Shown here piece after piece: positions 30,322 to 39,050 of a DNA stretch of 64,000 nucleotides. Position numbers and translations under genes: made by a program. The DNA lies in contig CP065000.1 of the NCBI GenBank assembly GCA_016700075.1, positions 868,001 to 932,000 on the forward strand, in the 5' to 3' direction. Numbering within the stretch: the stretch's first letter is position 1; each line of letters starts with the position of its first letter. Origin of the DNA: Acidobacteriota bacterium. GTDB lineage: Bacteria; Acidobacteriota; Blastocatellia; Pyrinomonadales; Pyrinomonadaceae. Below the pieces are notes generated by a model. It searched no databases, was not told the DNA's origin, and worked only from the letters and a program-made list of their open reading frames with translations.

Positions 30322-30360
30322 AAAAAAGAAAAACCCGCTCGCAGGCTGCGCCTGCGAGCC
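30322..30360 (-). terminator. Intrinsic terminator downstream of the PT-rich surface protein
   Basis: On the minus strand GCTCGCAGGC (30359-30350) pairs perfectly with GCCTGCGAGC (30346-30337), then GGGTTTTTCTTTTTT. It lies about 100 bases past the stop of the surface protein and is well placed to end its transcript. A second palindrome, GGTCGGGTACAACCCGACC, is at about 30383-30401. Confidence 0.7.
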
Positions 30361-30461
30361 GAAGTCTATTGAGTGCACCCAACGGTCGGGTACAACCCGA
30401 CCGCCATGCATTCGGGGCACAGCCCAAACCCAAAAACCTAAAACCCAAGGCCCAAAAACCG

Positions 30462-32255
30462 CTATTCCAACCCTATAAAATCGACATCCGTCAACGTATC
30501 CATTACGACGATAACACGCGGAACGAAGCGGTAGTTGCGTGAATTTACGCTCATCACGAACGACTCGCCAACCGGCACTTCGTCGAATCGGTAGTAACCG
30601 AAGCTCGAAGTTACCGCACGGCGTACCACACCGTTAGCGTCCGTCATCGTGACCTCTGCGTTGCGGAGCGGAGCACCGGTCGACGTGAATACGCGTCCCG
30701 ATACCTCGACTCCCGCAGCCGTGACCGGCAGCAGTTCGAGTCCCCAGCCGCAGATACCGCCGTTCTGCGTGTCGGGCCTCGGGAAGCCGCCGTCGTCTCT
30801 CACATACAGGCTCCATGTTCCGTTGGCGTTGATGCCGCCGAAGTTGCCGAACATCGTCTGGCTGACCGGCCGTGCGACGGTCGATCCCGGCTCGACATAC
30901 GGTCCTGCAGGTGCAGGTACCGGGAATGTCGTTACAGGGGTCTCCCAGTTCGTCGGCTGATAGACGCCGGTTGCAGGTGCAGTGCTGTTCGCCACGACCT
31001 GCGGAGCGGAGTCAGTAAAGGTCAGCGTCCTCGCGTCGTTCGGATTGATCGGGACCACGCCGCCTGCGTCTGCCATCAGGATGTATTTCGCTCCGTTCGG
31101 GCCTACAAGCAGGATGTCAACGTTGTCCGGTGAATTCGACCAGTAGTCGAACAGCGTCACACGTACGCGGAACAGGTTCGTCGTAGCGCCGTTGACGAAT
31201 ATCTGCGACGGATATGGCAGACCGATGCTGTTCTCGAAGATATCGATGCACTGCGTGTTCCTGAACTGGTTGGCAGTGTCATTGATGGTCAGAACGGCAT
31301 CCGTGCCCGGACCGAGCGGCGGAGCACCGCCTGCAGGCCCGATGCCTGTTCCCACAGGATTCGAAAGCTGCAGGATGACTGTCTCAGGGCCTTCTGCAGA
31401 GATGTCTCCGCAGATCTGTACGTTTACGATCGCAGTCGTCTGGCCGGCGGCAAAGTTGACCGTCTGGTTCGTTACTGTGATGTAATCCACCAGCAGCCCA
31501 CAAGCCGCTCCGCCAAATGCCGTTCCCGGCAACGTGCTGAAATCAACACTTGCCGCTCCCGACGTGTCACCTGATCGGTTTAATGTGATCACTGCCGTAT
31601 TCGGCTCGTCATCCATATACGTCGGCGAGCTGAAGAACACGAAGTTCGTCGGCGTTGGCGACGGGCTCGGCGACGGCGAAGGAGTTGGTGTCGGCGTTGG
31701 CGTCGGTGTTGGCGTCGGTGTTGGCGTCGGCGACGGTGTTGGCGTCGGCGTCGGTGTTGGCGTCGGTGTCGGTGTCGGCGTCGGTGTTGGCGTCGGTGTT
31801 GGCGACGGTGTTGGCGACGGTGTTGGCGTCGGTGTTGGCGTCGGTGTCGGTGTCGGCGTCGGTGTCGGTGTTGGCGACGGTGTTGGCGTCGGCGTCGGTG
31901 TTGGCGTCGGTGTTGGCGTCGGCGATTCGACAGGTGACGGGCTAGGCGTCGGCGAAGGCGTCGGGCCTGTCGGGCAGCTGATCTCGACCGTATCTATGCC
32001 GATATAGTTCGAGTTGTTGCCGGTTGGTCCGCCGTCCTCTACGAAATACCTGAATCCAAACCGTCCGGTCGTCGGCCCGCCAAGTCCCGTTACAGTTACC
32101 GTAAACTGCGTCCAGACTTCAGGATATACACCGCCGGTTTGATACGTCGGGTTGATATCAAGAAGCAGGTTGGTGAAATCACCAACCGATGTGGCGGTTG
32201 AGCCAACGTTCGTGCTTGTGCCCGCCGTGCTCATACGCACCTGCAGGCGATCGGG
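30462..32255 (-). pseudogene. Surface protein, C-terminal part after a frameshift (Calx-beta, P-like domain, C-terminal module)
   Basis: This frame continues the protein encoded upstream (32179-34602) after one extra G in a run of five at 32253-32257. With four G's, one 1379-residue protein would run from 34602 to 30462. Domains here, in order: the second half of a choice-of-anchor-J/cleaved-adhesin domain, with FRYFVEDGG and NYIGIDTVEI; a very long Pro-Thr linker; a Calx-beta domain beginning FVFFSSPTYMDDEPNTAVIT; a proprotein-convertase-P-like beta domain (CIDIFENSIGLPYPSQIFVN to NANGTWSLYVRDD); and a carboxypeptidase-regulatory-like module that starts GVEVSGRVFTS and ends DVDFIGLE at the stop. 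The protein at 36914 ends in the same module. As the sequence reads, this part is not joined to a signal peptide. Confidence 0.8.
31650..31932. repeat. Hexanucleotide tandem repeat encoding Pro-Thr linker
   Basis: About 280 bases of GGCGTC/GGTGTT/GGCGAC hexamers on the plus strand, read on the minus strand as roughly 45 Pro-Thr or Pro-Ser pairs. A shorter array of the same units is at about 32545-32670. Such arrays gain and lose units easily, so linker length probably varies between strains (inference). Confidence 0.85.
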
Positions 32256-34602
32256 GGAAAGGATTGTTGGTTGTTGTACGCGTCCAGAAGGACATCTGCA
32301 CGCCGTTCTCAAGCGTGACCACTGGTGTAAGTAGCCAGTTGCTAAGCGTTGCGACGCCCGTTCCGTTGTTGAAATTCGCTCCGATATATGAATTTGGGTC
32401 TCCTGTATGCGACGGGAACACCGTTGGATTGCCCTGGAACCAACCAGTCGTCCCTGGACCCGGTTCTGACAGGTTCTGCAGTGACCAACCACCACCCGGA
32501 AGTGTTCCAACATCCTCGAATCCCTGAGTGAAAGGCGTGCAGGACGGCGACGGCCCAGGTGACGGGCTCGGTGACGGTGTTGGTGACGGTGACGGCGTCG
32601 GTGTCGGCGTTGGGCTTTCTGACGGTGACGGTGTCGGTGTTGGGGACGGTGTCGGCGTCGGGCTTGCAGATTCCTGCACCTCGACAGAGCCAATGTCGCA
32701 GCCGCTGCCGACCGGACGCGGCAAACCACGTTGATCCGTAGTCACCGTAGTTCCGCAGCCGTTTGCCGCTGCAGGAATTGCGTTGATCACCGGGCTGCCG
32801 GGTTCGGGGAGATGCGAGAATGTGCTGCCGCCGTTATTCAGTTTGGGGCCCAGCATTGGGTCCTGGCCAATGATATCGGTCGGCTGGGCAGGGTTGCCGT
32901 CTGTCGATCCCAATAGGTTATAGCCGAAAGAGATCACAGGTCCGTTAAGATTTGGATTGGTTTCGGCATTGTTTGAGACCACCGAATTGGTAAGTTCCAC
33001 CGTCCCGCCTCCGGTGTTGCTGATACCGCCGCCTGTTTGCGTTGCTTGATTGTTGAAGATGGTGGCGTTGATAATAGTGGATTTTGCAGTTCCGGCAGTG
33101 CGCAATTGGCTGATGCCGCCGCCCGTCGTCGCATTGTTGCCGGAGATCGTCGAATTGACGATGATCACCTCGGCCGTCCCGGCTCCCGCCGAAACGTTTC
33201 TAATTCCACCGCCTTCGCAGGGAAGCGGTCCTTCGGGCATTAATGGAGAGAAAAATACAGGGTCACAATCGCTGTCCGCAAGTGCGTCTTCTTCAATATC
33301 CAATCTGGTCACATTCCCGCCGAGGTTAACATTGACGATCGCCGCACCTTCTCTTTTGGTCCTGTTTCGTTTTATCGTCGTCTTGCGAGACCGCGTCGTC
33401 GCATTGCCCGTACTGCCGACATTTACGCCGGCGCCGCCTGCTCGACTCGATTTGTTGTCACTTAGGCTTGAACTGTTCAAATTAAGTGTTCCGTTCTGAT
33501 TATAAAACCCCCCTCCGGTACCGGGCCCGTTTCCCGTCGCACCCAATTCCGAACTCCAGATCATTTCGCCGGCATCCGCAAAGGTCGCTGATGTGCTGTT
33601 AGCGGTATTGTTGTCGATAAAGCTGTCATTAAAGGTCGTAGTATTTCCGAGTATCGTGATCCCGCCGCCGAATGCTTCAGCAACGGTGCTGGATGCCGTA
33701 TTGAATGTTACAGACGAGCTATTGACGGTAAGAGCGGTCACACAGTAAATACCGCCGCCGACGCCTTGAGCGAACGTCGAATTCGATGTGTTATTCGTTA
33801 TCGTCGAGCCGGAAACGTTCGTTGTGGTATTGACAGGAATTGCGATGCCGCCGCCGAAGGAACTCGCCACGCCGGAATCCGCTGAGTTTCCGGAGATCGT
33901 CGAATTAGTAATCGTATAAGTCCCTGCATTATTAAAGAAAAGGCCGCCGCCGGACGCACTTGTGCCCGCGGTGGACGATCCCGCACGGTTGTTCGAGATC
34001 GTGCTGCTAGTGATATTTACCGTGGAATTGGCAGCCGCCGAAACCGCGATGCCTCCGCCGCTTGAAGCGTTCAGGTTTTGAGTGACCTCGATCCCGGTGA
34101 AGTTTGCGGTACCTGCTCCGCTATCTACGCGAATACCCGCACCGAAGACGTTCCCGGCATTTCTGCCGTGGCGGATGGTCATATTTTCGAGGCTTACGGT
34201 CATTCCGGCCGTGATGAAACGAATGTGAAAGACCCTCTCGGTCGCGACGCCCGGCGCCGCATTCGCTTGAATTATAGTTATGCCCATTCCCGCGCCCATT
34301 ATCGTAATCTCTGAATTGATATCCCAGTCGCCGCCTGCATTGTTGTTTTCGTTGGCAGAAACGAGCGTCTGCGTGTAAACGCCCGCGGGGACAATGATCG
34401 TGTCGGGGCCCGCGAGGGCATTTGCCTCAGTAATAGCGGCGCGCAGGGAACAGTTTCCCGAGGCGTCAGCGCATATGCCGTTGCCTGGATTTGCATCCTG
34501 CGTATCGGCGGTCGTATTTACGTTAAACGTCGCTGCGCTAACCGCAGCAGCAAATATCAAAACCGCTATTGCGGCACATAGGGTATTCCTCAATGATCTC
34601 AT
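32179..34602 (-). pseudogene. Surface protein, N-terminal part (signal peptide, parallel beta-helix, anchor-J start), frameshifted
   Basis: The ATG at 34602 has an excellent AAAGGAGGAA just upstream; the in-frame TTG at 34620 is rejected. A signal peptide MRSLRNTLCAAIAVLIFAAA ends at VSA (residue 23). Residues about 25-650 are a right-handed beta-helix of the polymorphic/Pmp-like type. It opens with the family's CADASGNCSLRAAITEANA block and has many NSTISGNxA-type repeats (ITNSTISGNSADSG, VNSTISGNNATTGGG), ending in CGTTVTTDQRGLPRPVGSGC with DIGSVE. A Pro-Thr/Pro-Ser linker and the first half of a choice-of-anchor-J domain follow. The last 25 or so codons, after the G run at 32253-32257, are out of frame. 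Likely an exported adhesin or exoprotein; divergent from a winged-helix/TPR regulator. Confidence 0.8.
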
Positions 34603-34623
34603 CAGTTCCTCCTTTGCCAAACA

Positions 34624-34815
34624 TCAGGCCATCTCTTCCAAAAACATGTCCGGCGCAGATTTGTCGGCAGTCTTTTCTAACGGATCGGCCGGATCCTTGT
34701 CGTCTCTTTTCGATACGACCAACGCCTCGCGGCGGCGACTGACCGTCACGGTTTCGACCTTTTCAAAACTGATCTCGAAAAGGCGCGATTTCTGCGTTGA
34801 GTTTTGCTTTGCCAA
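34624..34815 (-). CDS. Small basic/acidic ORF before the surface protein
   Basis: 63 codons starting with TTG (34815), giving MAKQNSTQKSRLFEISFEKV and then ETVTVSRRREALVVSKRDD with an acidic tail. It ends 21 bases before the surface-protein ATG on the same strand. No Shine-Dalgarno sequence is visible and no ATG is available, which weakens the case. In its favour are the tight spacing and the plan of a short strand-rich segment with an RRR cluster. If real, it would be the first gene of the surface-protein transcript. Function unknown. Confidence 0.4.
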   Translation of the reverse strand: MAKQNSTQKSRLFEISFEKVETVTVSRRREALVVSKRDDKDPADPLEKTADKSAPDMFLEEMA

Positions 34816-34816
34816 A

Positions 34817-34840
34817 TCTAATAAATGGGTCTAATATATT
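34817..34840. promoter_or_regulatory. Direct repeat TCTAATA x2, candidate regulator site
   Basis: TCTAATA at 34817-34823 and again at 34830-34836 (13-base period), in the spacer between the surface-protein transcript and the winged-helix regulator. A separate palindrome CGGAAATTTTTCCG lies at about 34889-34902. A CTAAT core also occurs twice before the second regulator (39009-39029). Binding is inferred. Confidence 0.3.
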
Positions 34841-34920
34841 CGGACGATCCCAAGTTAGACATTTAGGGCCTGAAAATCCTTACAAAAAACGGAAATTTTT
34901 CCGAAATCGGCTATCTGGCT

Positions 34921-36420
34921 GTGGAAGGTGCTGAAAACAGACTTTTTTTTGAATTCGATGAGTTTCGCATCGATGTTGGGGAACGCCTGTTGTTCCGGGA
35001 ATCCGAACAGGTCGCGGTCGCTCCAAAGGACTTTGACCTGCTAATGGTCCTTATTGAGAATCGCGGCCGCACTGTCACAAAAGAGGACCTGATGGATAGC
35101 GTCTGGCAGGATACGTTTGTCTATGAAGGCAACCTGTATCGGCACATTTCCACGCTCAGAAAACTGTTGGAAGAAAGCCATCGCGATTCCAAACTGATCA
35201 CGACAGTGCCAAAACGAGGTTATCGTTTTGACGGCGAGGTCCGCGAGGTATTTGTCGCAGAAAGTGCTTTGATCGCTGAAGAGCGCACGCAATATCGAAT
35301 TGCCATCAACGAAGTTACAGAAACCGCAAAAACGTCGAGGCTCGCATTATCATTTAGCACACTTGCCGTTGCGACCGTCATCATCGGCGTCGCTGCGTTC
35401 GCGACGATCATGGGCTGGCGGCAGTTGTCGCCCGGCAGTTCGGCGGCAGCGTTCGTGCCCAACATCAAAGAGCACGGAACCGAAAATGCAGAAGCATATG
35501 AGCTTTTCGTCGAAGGCAGACAGCTTTGGAAAACGCGTGCCACGGCGGACCTGCACAACGCGACGATCAAGCTCGAACAGGCCATCGAAAAAGACCCGCA
35601 ATTCGCACGGGCCCATGCCGCACTCGCGGATGCGTATGCGTTCGATTTTTTTGATTGGGTAAAAGCCGAATCTGTGGCTGAAACCGCGGCCCGGCTGGAT
35701 CCAACCCTTGCTGAACCGCACGCGACGATCGGCTTTATACGTACATTCTGGCAGTGGAAACCAAAGGAAGCAGAATCTTATTTCAAAAGAGCCGTAGCCA
35801 TCGACCCTGGCTATGCGACCGCACATCAATGGTACGCGATGAGCCTGGCGGCACGCGCAAGGACCGGGCTCGCATTGGCAGAACTGCGGCTGGCTCTCGA
35901 ACTAGATCCCACATCAACAGCGATAAATGCTGATATGTGTCAGATGCTCTATTTTTCGCGACGGTATGATCTCGCTATCGAACAATGCCGACGTACGCTG
36001 GAACTGGATCCGCAGTTTGGCAACGCCCATCAATATCTCTACGAGATCTACACGACCTTGGGGCTGCATGAAGAGGCAATAGACCGATATTTCATTATGG
36101 AAAAACTAGGCCTCATCCCGCAGGACGTTCTGGCTGACAGCGAAGATCTGCGTCTGGCGTACGCTTCCGCAGGTGTCCGATCATTCTGGGAAAGAAGAAC
36201 CGAAATTCTAAGACGAACGCCTGCAAACGCCTACCGTTTAGGCCAGTATTACGCCAGGCTTGGCGACAACGAATCAGCACTAGCCGCATTCAGCCGAGCC
36301 TTTGAAACCCGAGACCTCGATTTCATTTTCTTCGCCATCGACCCCGCCGCGGAGGCTTTGTCTAAAGACCCACGCTACAACGACCTCACCGCAAAACTCA
36401 TCGACATGCCCACAAACTAA
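34921..36420 (+). CDS. Winged-helix transmembrane regulator with TPR domain (CadC/ToxR-like layout)
   Basis: 499 residues from a GTG start. Residues 10-106 are an OmpR/PhoB-type winged helix: FEFDEFRIDVGERLLF, PKDFDLLMVLIENRGRTVTK, HISTLRKLLEE and the closing TTVPKRGYRF. Residues 141-164 (LALSFSTLAVATVIIGVAAF) form one membrane span. The rest, about 190-490, is outside the cytoplasm and built of TPRs with a YELFVEGRQLWKTR start and repeats such as AHQYLYEIYTTLGLHEEAID. This is the one-component plan of CadC/ToxR, with TPRs as the presumed sensor. It is divergent from the surface-protein gene, which it may control (inference). No Shine-Dalgarno sequence is seen. A paralogue lies at 39051. Confidence 0.85.
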   Translation: MEGAENRLFFEFDEFRIDVGERLLFRESEQVAVAPKDFDLLMVLIENRGRTVTKEDLMDSVWQDTFVYEGNLYRHISTLRKLLEESHRDSKLITTVPKRGYRFDGEVREVFVAESALIAEERTQYRIAINEVTETAKTSRLALSFSTLAVATVIIGVAAFATIMGWRQLSPGSSAAAFVPNIKEHGTENAEAYELFVEGRQLWKTRATADLHNATIKLEQAIEKDPQFARAHAALADAYAFDFFDWVKAESVAETAARLDPTLAEPHATIGFIRTFWQWKPKEAESYFKRAVAIDPGYATAHQWYAMSLAARARTGLALAELRLALELDPTSTAINADMCQMLYFSRRYDLAIEQCRRTLELDPQFGNAHQYLYEIYTTLGLHEEAIDRYFIMEKLGLIPQDVLADSEDLRLAYASAGVRSFWERRTEILRRTPANAYRLGQYYARLGDNESALAAFSRAFETRDLDFIFFAIDPAAEALSKDPRYNDLTAKLIDMPTN

Positions 36421-36913
36421 ACCCAATTCGGAATGCGGACACCTCTTAGCTCCCCTCCTTACCAAGGAGGGGTGGCGATCCCGTTGAACATCGGGATCGA
36501 CGAAGTGGTTCTCTCGCTGAACCGCAGCCGGGAACGCGGGCACCCCTGCTCGCTCTTCGTCGGACCGCAGGCTGCCAACCTGACTCTTGCGGCTTGCTGC
36601 TATCGCACTGCGGTTAGACTTGCCTAACCGGCGGTGGCGAAAACAAATCCCGAGTACCGAAGTTGCCCAAGCCCGCGCGTCAGCAAGGGCGATATCCGGA
36701 GCGTCGTCATACGGGAGGAGCTTCGTCGGAAGATGCCTGTGATCATTTTGTATGCTTTGGTCGTTCGCTATCGCCCTTGCTTACGCGCGGGCTTCTGCAA
36801 CTTCGTTCTTCAACAAAATACCCCGCTTCAAAGAGCGGGGCAATTCTTTCGGACCGCAGGCAGCCTGCCTGCTCTTGCTATACATTGCAGGCTGGCAGCC
36901 TGCGTCCCGTCGA
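36421..36913. repeat. 493-bp non-coding block of palindromic repeats
   Basis: Contains the 53-base block at 36530-36582 shared with 30144-30196, the inverted pair GCCCGCGCGTCAGCAAGGGC (36673) and GCCCTTGCTTACGCGCGGGC (36773), a CCCCGCTT...AGAGCGGGG hairpin followed by CAATTC (36823), and GCAGGCAGCCTGC/GCAGGCTGGCAGCCTGC hairpins to 36905. No gene is supported. The repeats run up to the stop codon of the protein at 36914. Confidence 0.65.
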
Positions 36914-38794
36914 TCACTCCAGCCCGACGAAATCAACGTCGGTCAACGCCCCCGTCACGGTCACTTGGCGCGGGTTGAAACGATAAGATCGGGAGTTGAC
37001 CGTTATGGTGTAGGACGGGCCGACCGGGATACCGTCAAAACGGTAATACCCGAAGCTCGATGTGACGGCGGATAGCAAGAAGCCGCCCGGGCCCGCGATC
37101 TTGACGGTGGCGTTGCGCAGTCCGCGTCCGTCTGACGTGAATACACGCCCTGACACCTCGACGCCCGATGCCGGCGGTCTGAACCAGTCGCTCAGGCGGT
37201 CGTCGGCCGAGTTGCGCATCAGCCGTATCGGATTCGAGCCGTCTGCGTTCATTATCCAGATATCCGATTGTCCGCCCGCACGATACGCGGCGAACATTAT
37301 CTGCGTTCCGTCCGGCGACCAGATCGGCGTCGTGTCCTGGGTCGCGTTGTTGGTCAGGTTCACTACGTTCGTACCGTCGATGTTCATCGTGTAGATGTCC
37401 CAACCCGGGAGCCCATTCACCGTCGTCGAATTTCGGACAAAAGCGAGCTTCTGGCCGTCAGGCGAGATATTGATGATCTGGCTGACTATCGGTGAGACGG
37501 TGTTTGTGATCAGTTGTCTGTTGGTACCGTCAGCATTTGTCACACAGATCTGATAGTTGCCTAAGCTGCTGTCGCTGCAAATAAAAACGAGTTTGGTGCC
37601 GTCGGGTGTGAACTGAGCCTGATCCTCGTCGCCCGCGGTGTTGGCCGCCGTTATCGGCTGTTGGTTAGTGCCATCAGGGTTCATCGTGTAAAGGTCGCAG
37701 CCAGGCTGGTTGCACCGCGAGAATATGATCTTTTGCCCGTCGGGCCGCCATCCTGCGCTGATGTCGTTCGTTGCCGTGTTCGTTAGCCGTGTTTGGTTCG
37801 TGCCGTCGGCGTTCATGATCCAGATCTGATACGGGTCGGTACCGGTCTCACGCCGCATATAGACGACCTTCTGGCCGTTCGGCGAGAACTTCCCGGCAAA
37901 CTCGGTGAAGGCATTATTGGTCAACCGAACCTGTGACGAACCGTCCGGGTTCATTCTGTAATGTTCGAATGTGCCGTTTCGCGTGGAAAAGAACAATACC
38001 GGCAACGCTCCGGTCGGCGTTTCGGGAACGCGGTCGAGTGCATAGACCTCGTTCTGCGTGAGAGGTGTGTCCCACAGCCTGACACGCGCGACGTTGCCCG
38101 CCGAGGATTGCAGCGGATTATTGATAACGTCCTGAAAGAACCTGATACCGAACGGTATCGGCCCGCCGCCATCCGTGTCCGAAAACCGCAAAATGCCGTC
38201 GCGGTAATAATTTACCTGTCCGGTGCCCGTCCGTACGACGACGATCTGCGTATAGGCGTTGTTGAGCATCGGAGTGTTGGACGTGTTCTCAGGCTCAAGC
38301 CGTCCGTCCAGAAGGTAGAGCCAATCAGCCGCAGTACCGCCCGAAAGGTCGAAAAGCCGGCGTCGTTGCGAAATATCGTCCAGCTTGAAGAGTATCGCTA
38401 TCGAGAACGCGTTCTCGGGCACGATCGCACCGATGCTGTTGATCGCAACACCGCCGTTAGTAGCGAACCGAAATGTCTGCCGCGCGAAACCATCGACCGA
38501 ATCACTCACGAACGAATTCGCTCCTGCCCCGATCAGCTCCGTCAACGGCGGCGCCGTCCCGACCGAACTGTTCAGATTCCCTAAGAACTGATAATCCGCC
38601 TTCAACGGCCCGCTGCCGTCCCCGTTCGCGACCGGTGAAACTGACCGAGTCTCGGCATTCTTGTAAACCCCGATCCCGACCGTCTGCCCAAAGGAAACAA
38701 GGGCGGCCATGATTCCGATGGACATGACCGCCGCTGCCAAATACCACTCTTTCTTGATCTGAACGACCGATCTGTTGATTGCTTGCCGACTCAT
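36914..38794 (-). CDS. Secreted LamG/TolB-type propeller protein with carboxypeptidase-regulatory-like C-terminal module
   Basis: 626 residues from the ATG at 38794, which has GGGAGAGA upstream. After a basic N-terminus there is one hydrophobic segment (EWYLAAAVMSIGIMAALVSF), acting as signal peptide or anchor. Domains: a LamG/concanavalin-like region at about 50-240 (ENAFSIAILFKLDD, NYYRDGILRFSDTD); six or so PD40/TolB-type beta-propeller repeats with WxPDGxKIxFxxxxxGxxxIYxMNxDGTNxxxLT (for example AGWRPDGQKIIFSR, IWIMNADGTNQTRLT, IWSPDGTQIMFAAYR); and a C-terminal module GVEVSGRVFTS...SSFGYYRFDGIPVG...DVDFVGLE ending at the stop. The same module ends the protein at 30462. Divergent from a winged-helix/TPR regulator at 39051. 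Likely extracellular carbohydrate- or protein-binding. Confidence 0.82.
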   Translation of the reverse strand: MSRQAINRSVVQIKKEWYLAAAVMSIGIMAALVSFGQTVGIGVYKNAETRSVSPVANGDGSGPLKADYQFLGNLNSSVGTAPPLTELIGAGANSFVSDSVDGFARQTFRFATNGGVAINSIGAIVPENAFSIAILFKLDDISQRRRLFDLSGGTAADWLYLLDGRLEPENTSNTPMLNNAYTQIVVVRTGTGQVNYYRDGILRFSDTDGGGPIPFGIRFFQDVINNPLQSSAGNVARVRLWDTPLTQNEVYALDRVPETPTGALPVLFFSTRNGTFEHYRMNPDGSSQVRLTNNAFTEFAGKFSPNGQKVVYMRRETGTDPYQIWIMNADGTNQTRLTNTATNDISAGWRPDGQKIIFSRCNQPGCDLYTMNPDGTNQQPITAANTAGDEDQAQFTPDGTKLVFICSDSSLGNYQICVTNADGTNRQLITNTVSPIVSQIINISPDGQKLAFVRNSTTVNGLPGWDIYTMNIDGTNVVNLTNNATQDTTPIWSPDGTQIMFAAYRAGGQSDIWIMNADGSNPIRLMRNSADDRLSDWFRPPASGVEVSGRVFTSDGRGLRNATVKIAGPGGFLLSAVTSSFGYYRFDGIPVGPSYTITVNSRSYRFNPRQVTVTGALTDVDFVGLE

Positions 38795-39008
38795 AATATC
38801 TCTCCCTGATTCGTCGCCTATAGCGTATTTCACGATTCTGCGCGTCCGGCAGACGCTGCCCGCCGCCCGATATACAGACCATGCTTCGGAGCCAGTGAAG
38901 ACAGGCCTTTGCCTGCGGAGCCATTGACTAATCGACGATCTTTATAAGGCGGTATGTCTTACCGGCCCTGATTTTATTGCCGCGGCGTTAGGAAAGTAAT
39001 TAAACTTC

Positions 39009-39029
39009 TGCTAATTTCGTGCTAAATTT
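39009..39029. promoter_or_regulatory. 11-base-period direct repeat TGCTAATTT/TGCTAAATTT
   Basis: TGCTAATTT (39009-39017) and TGCTAAATTT (39020-39029) start 11 bases apart, the spacing preferred by OmpR/PhoB-type winged helices. It lies just upstream of the second regulator, in the 256-base spacer to the surface-protein gene. Candidate autoregulatory or target site; inferred. Confidence 0.4.
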
Positions 39030-39050
39030 GCTCATCCGGCGGGTAAAACG

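Noticed and set aside
30041..30448. A minus-strand open frame of 135 codons in the ispE upstream gap
   Set aside because: Its codons are almost entirely the palindromic repeats (GCAGGCTGCC and relatives), and similar translations arise in any frame of such repeats.
31650..31932. CRISPR-like regular repeats
   Set aside because: The units are 6-base coding repeats without spacers; no cas gene is present.
31534..32007. A plus-strand frame full of Val-Gly pairs
   Set aside because: It is the reverse reading of the Pro-Thr hexamer array of the surface protein.
32256..32729. The upstream 158 codons of the frame that contains the surface protein's C-terminal half
   Set aside because: This part is out of frame relative to the true domains; the correct protein there is read in the frame of 32179-34602.
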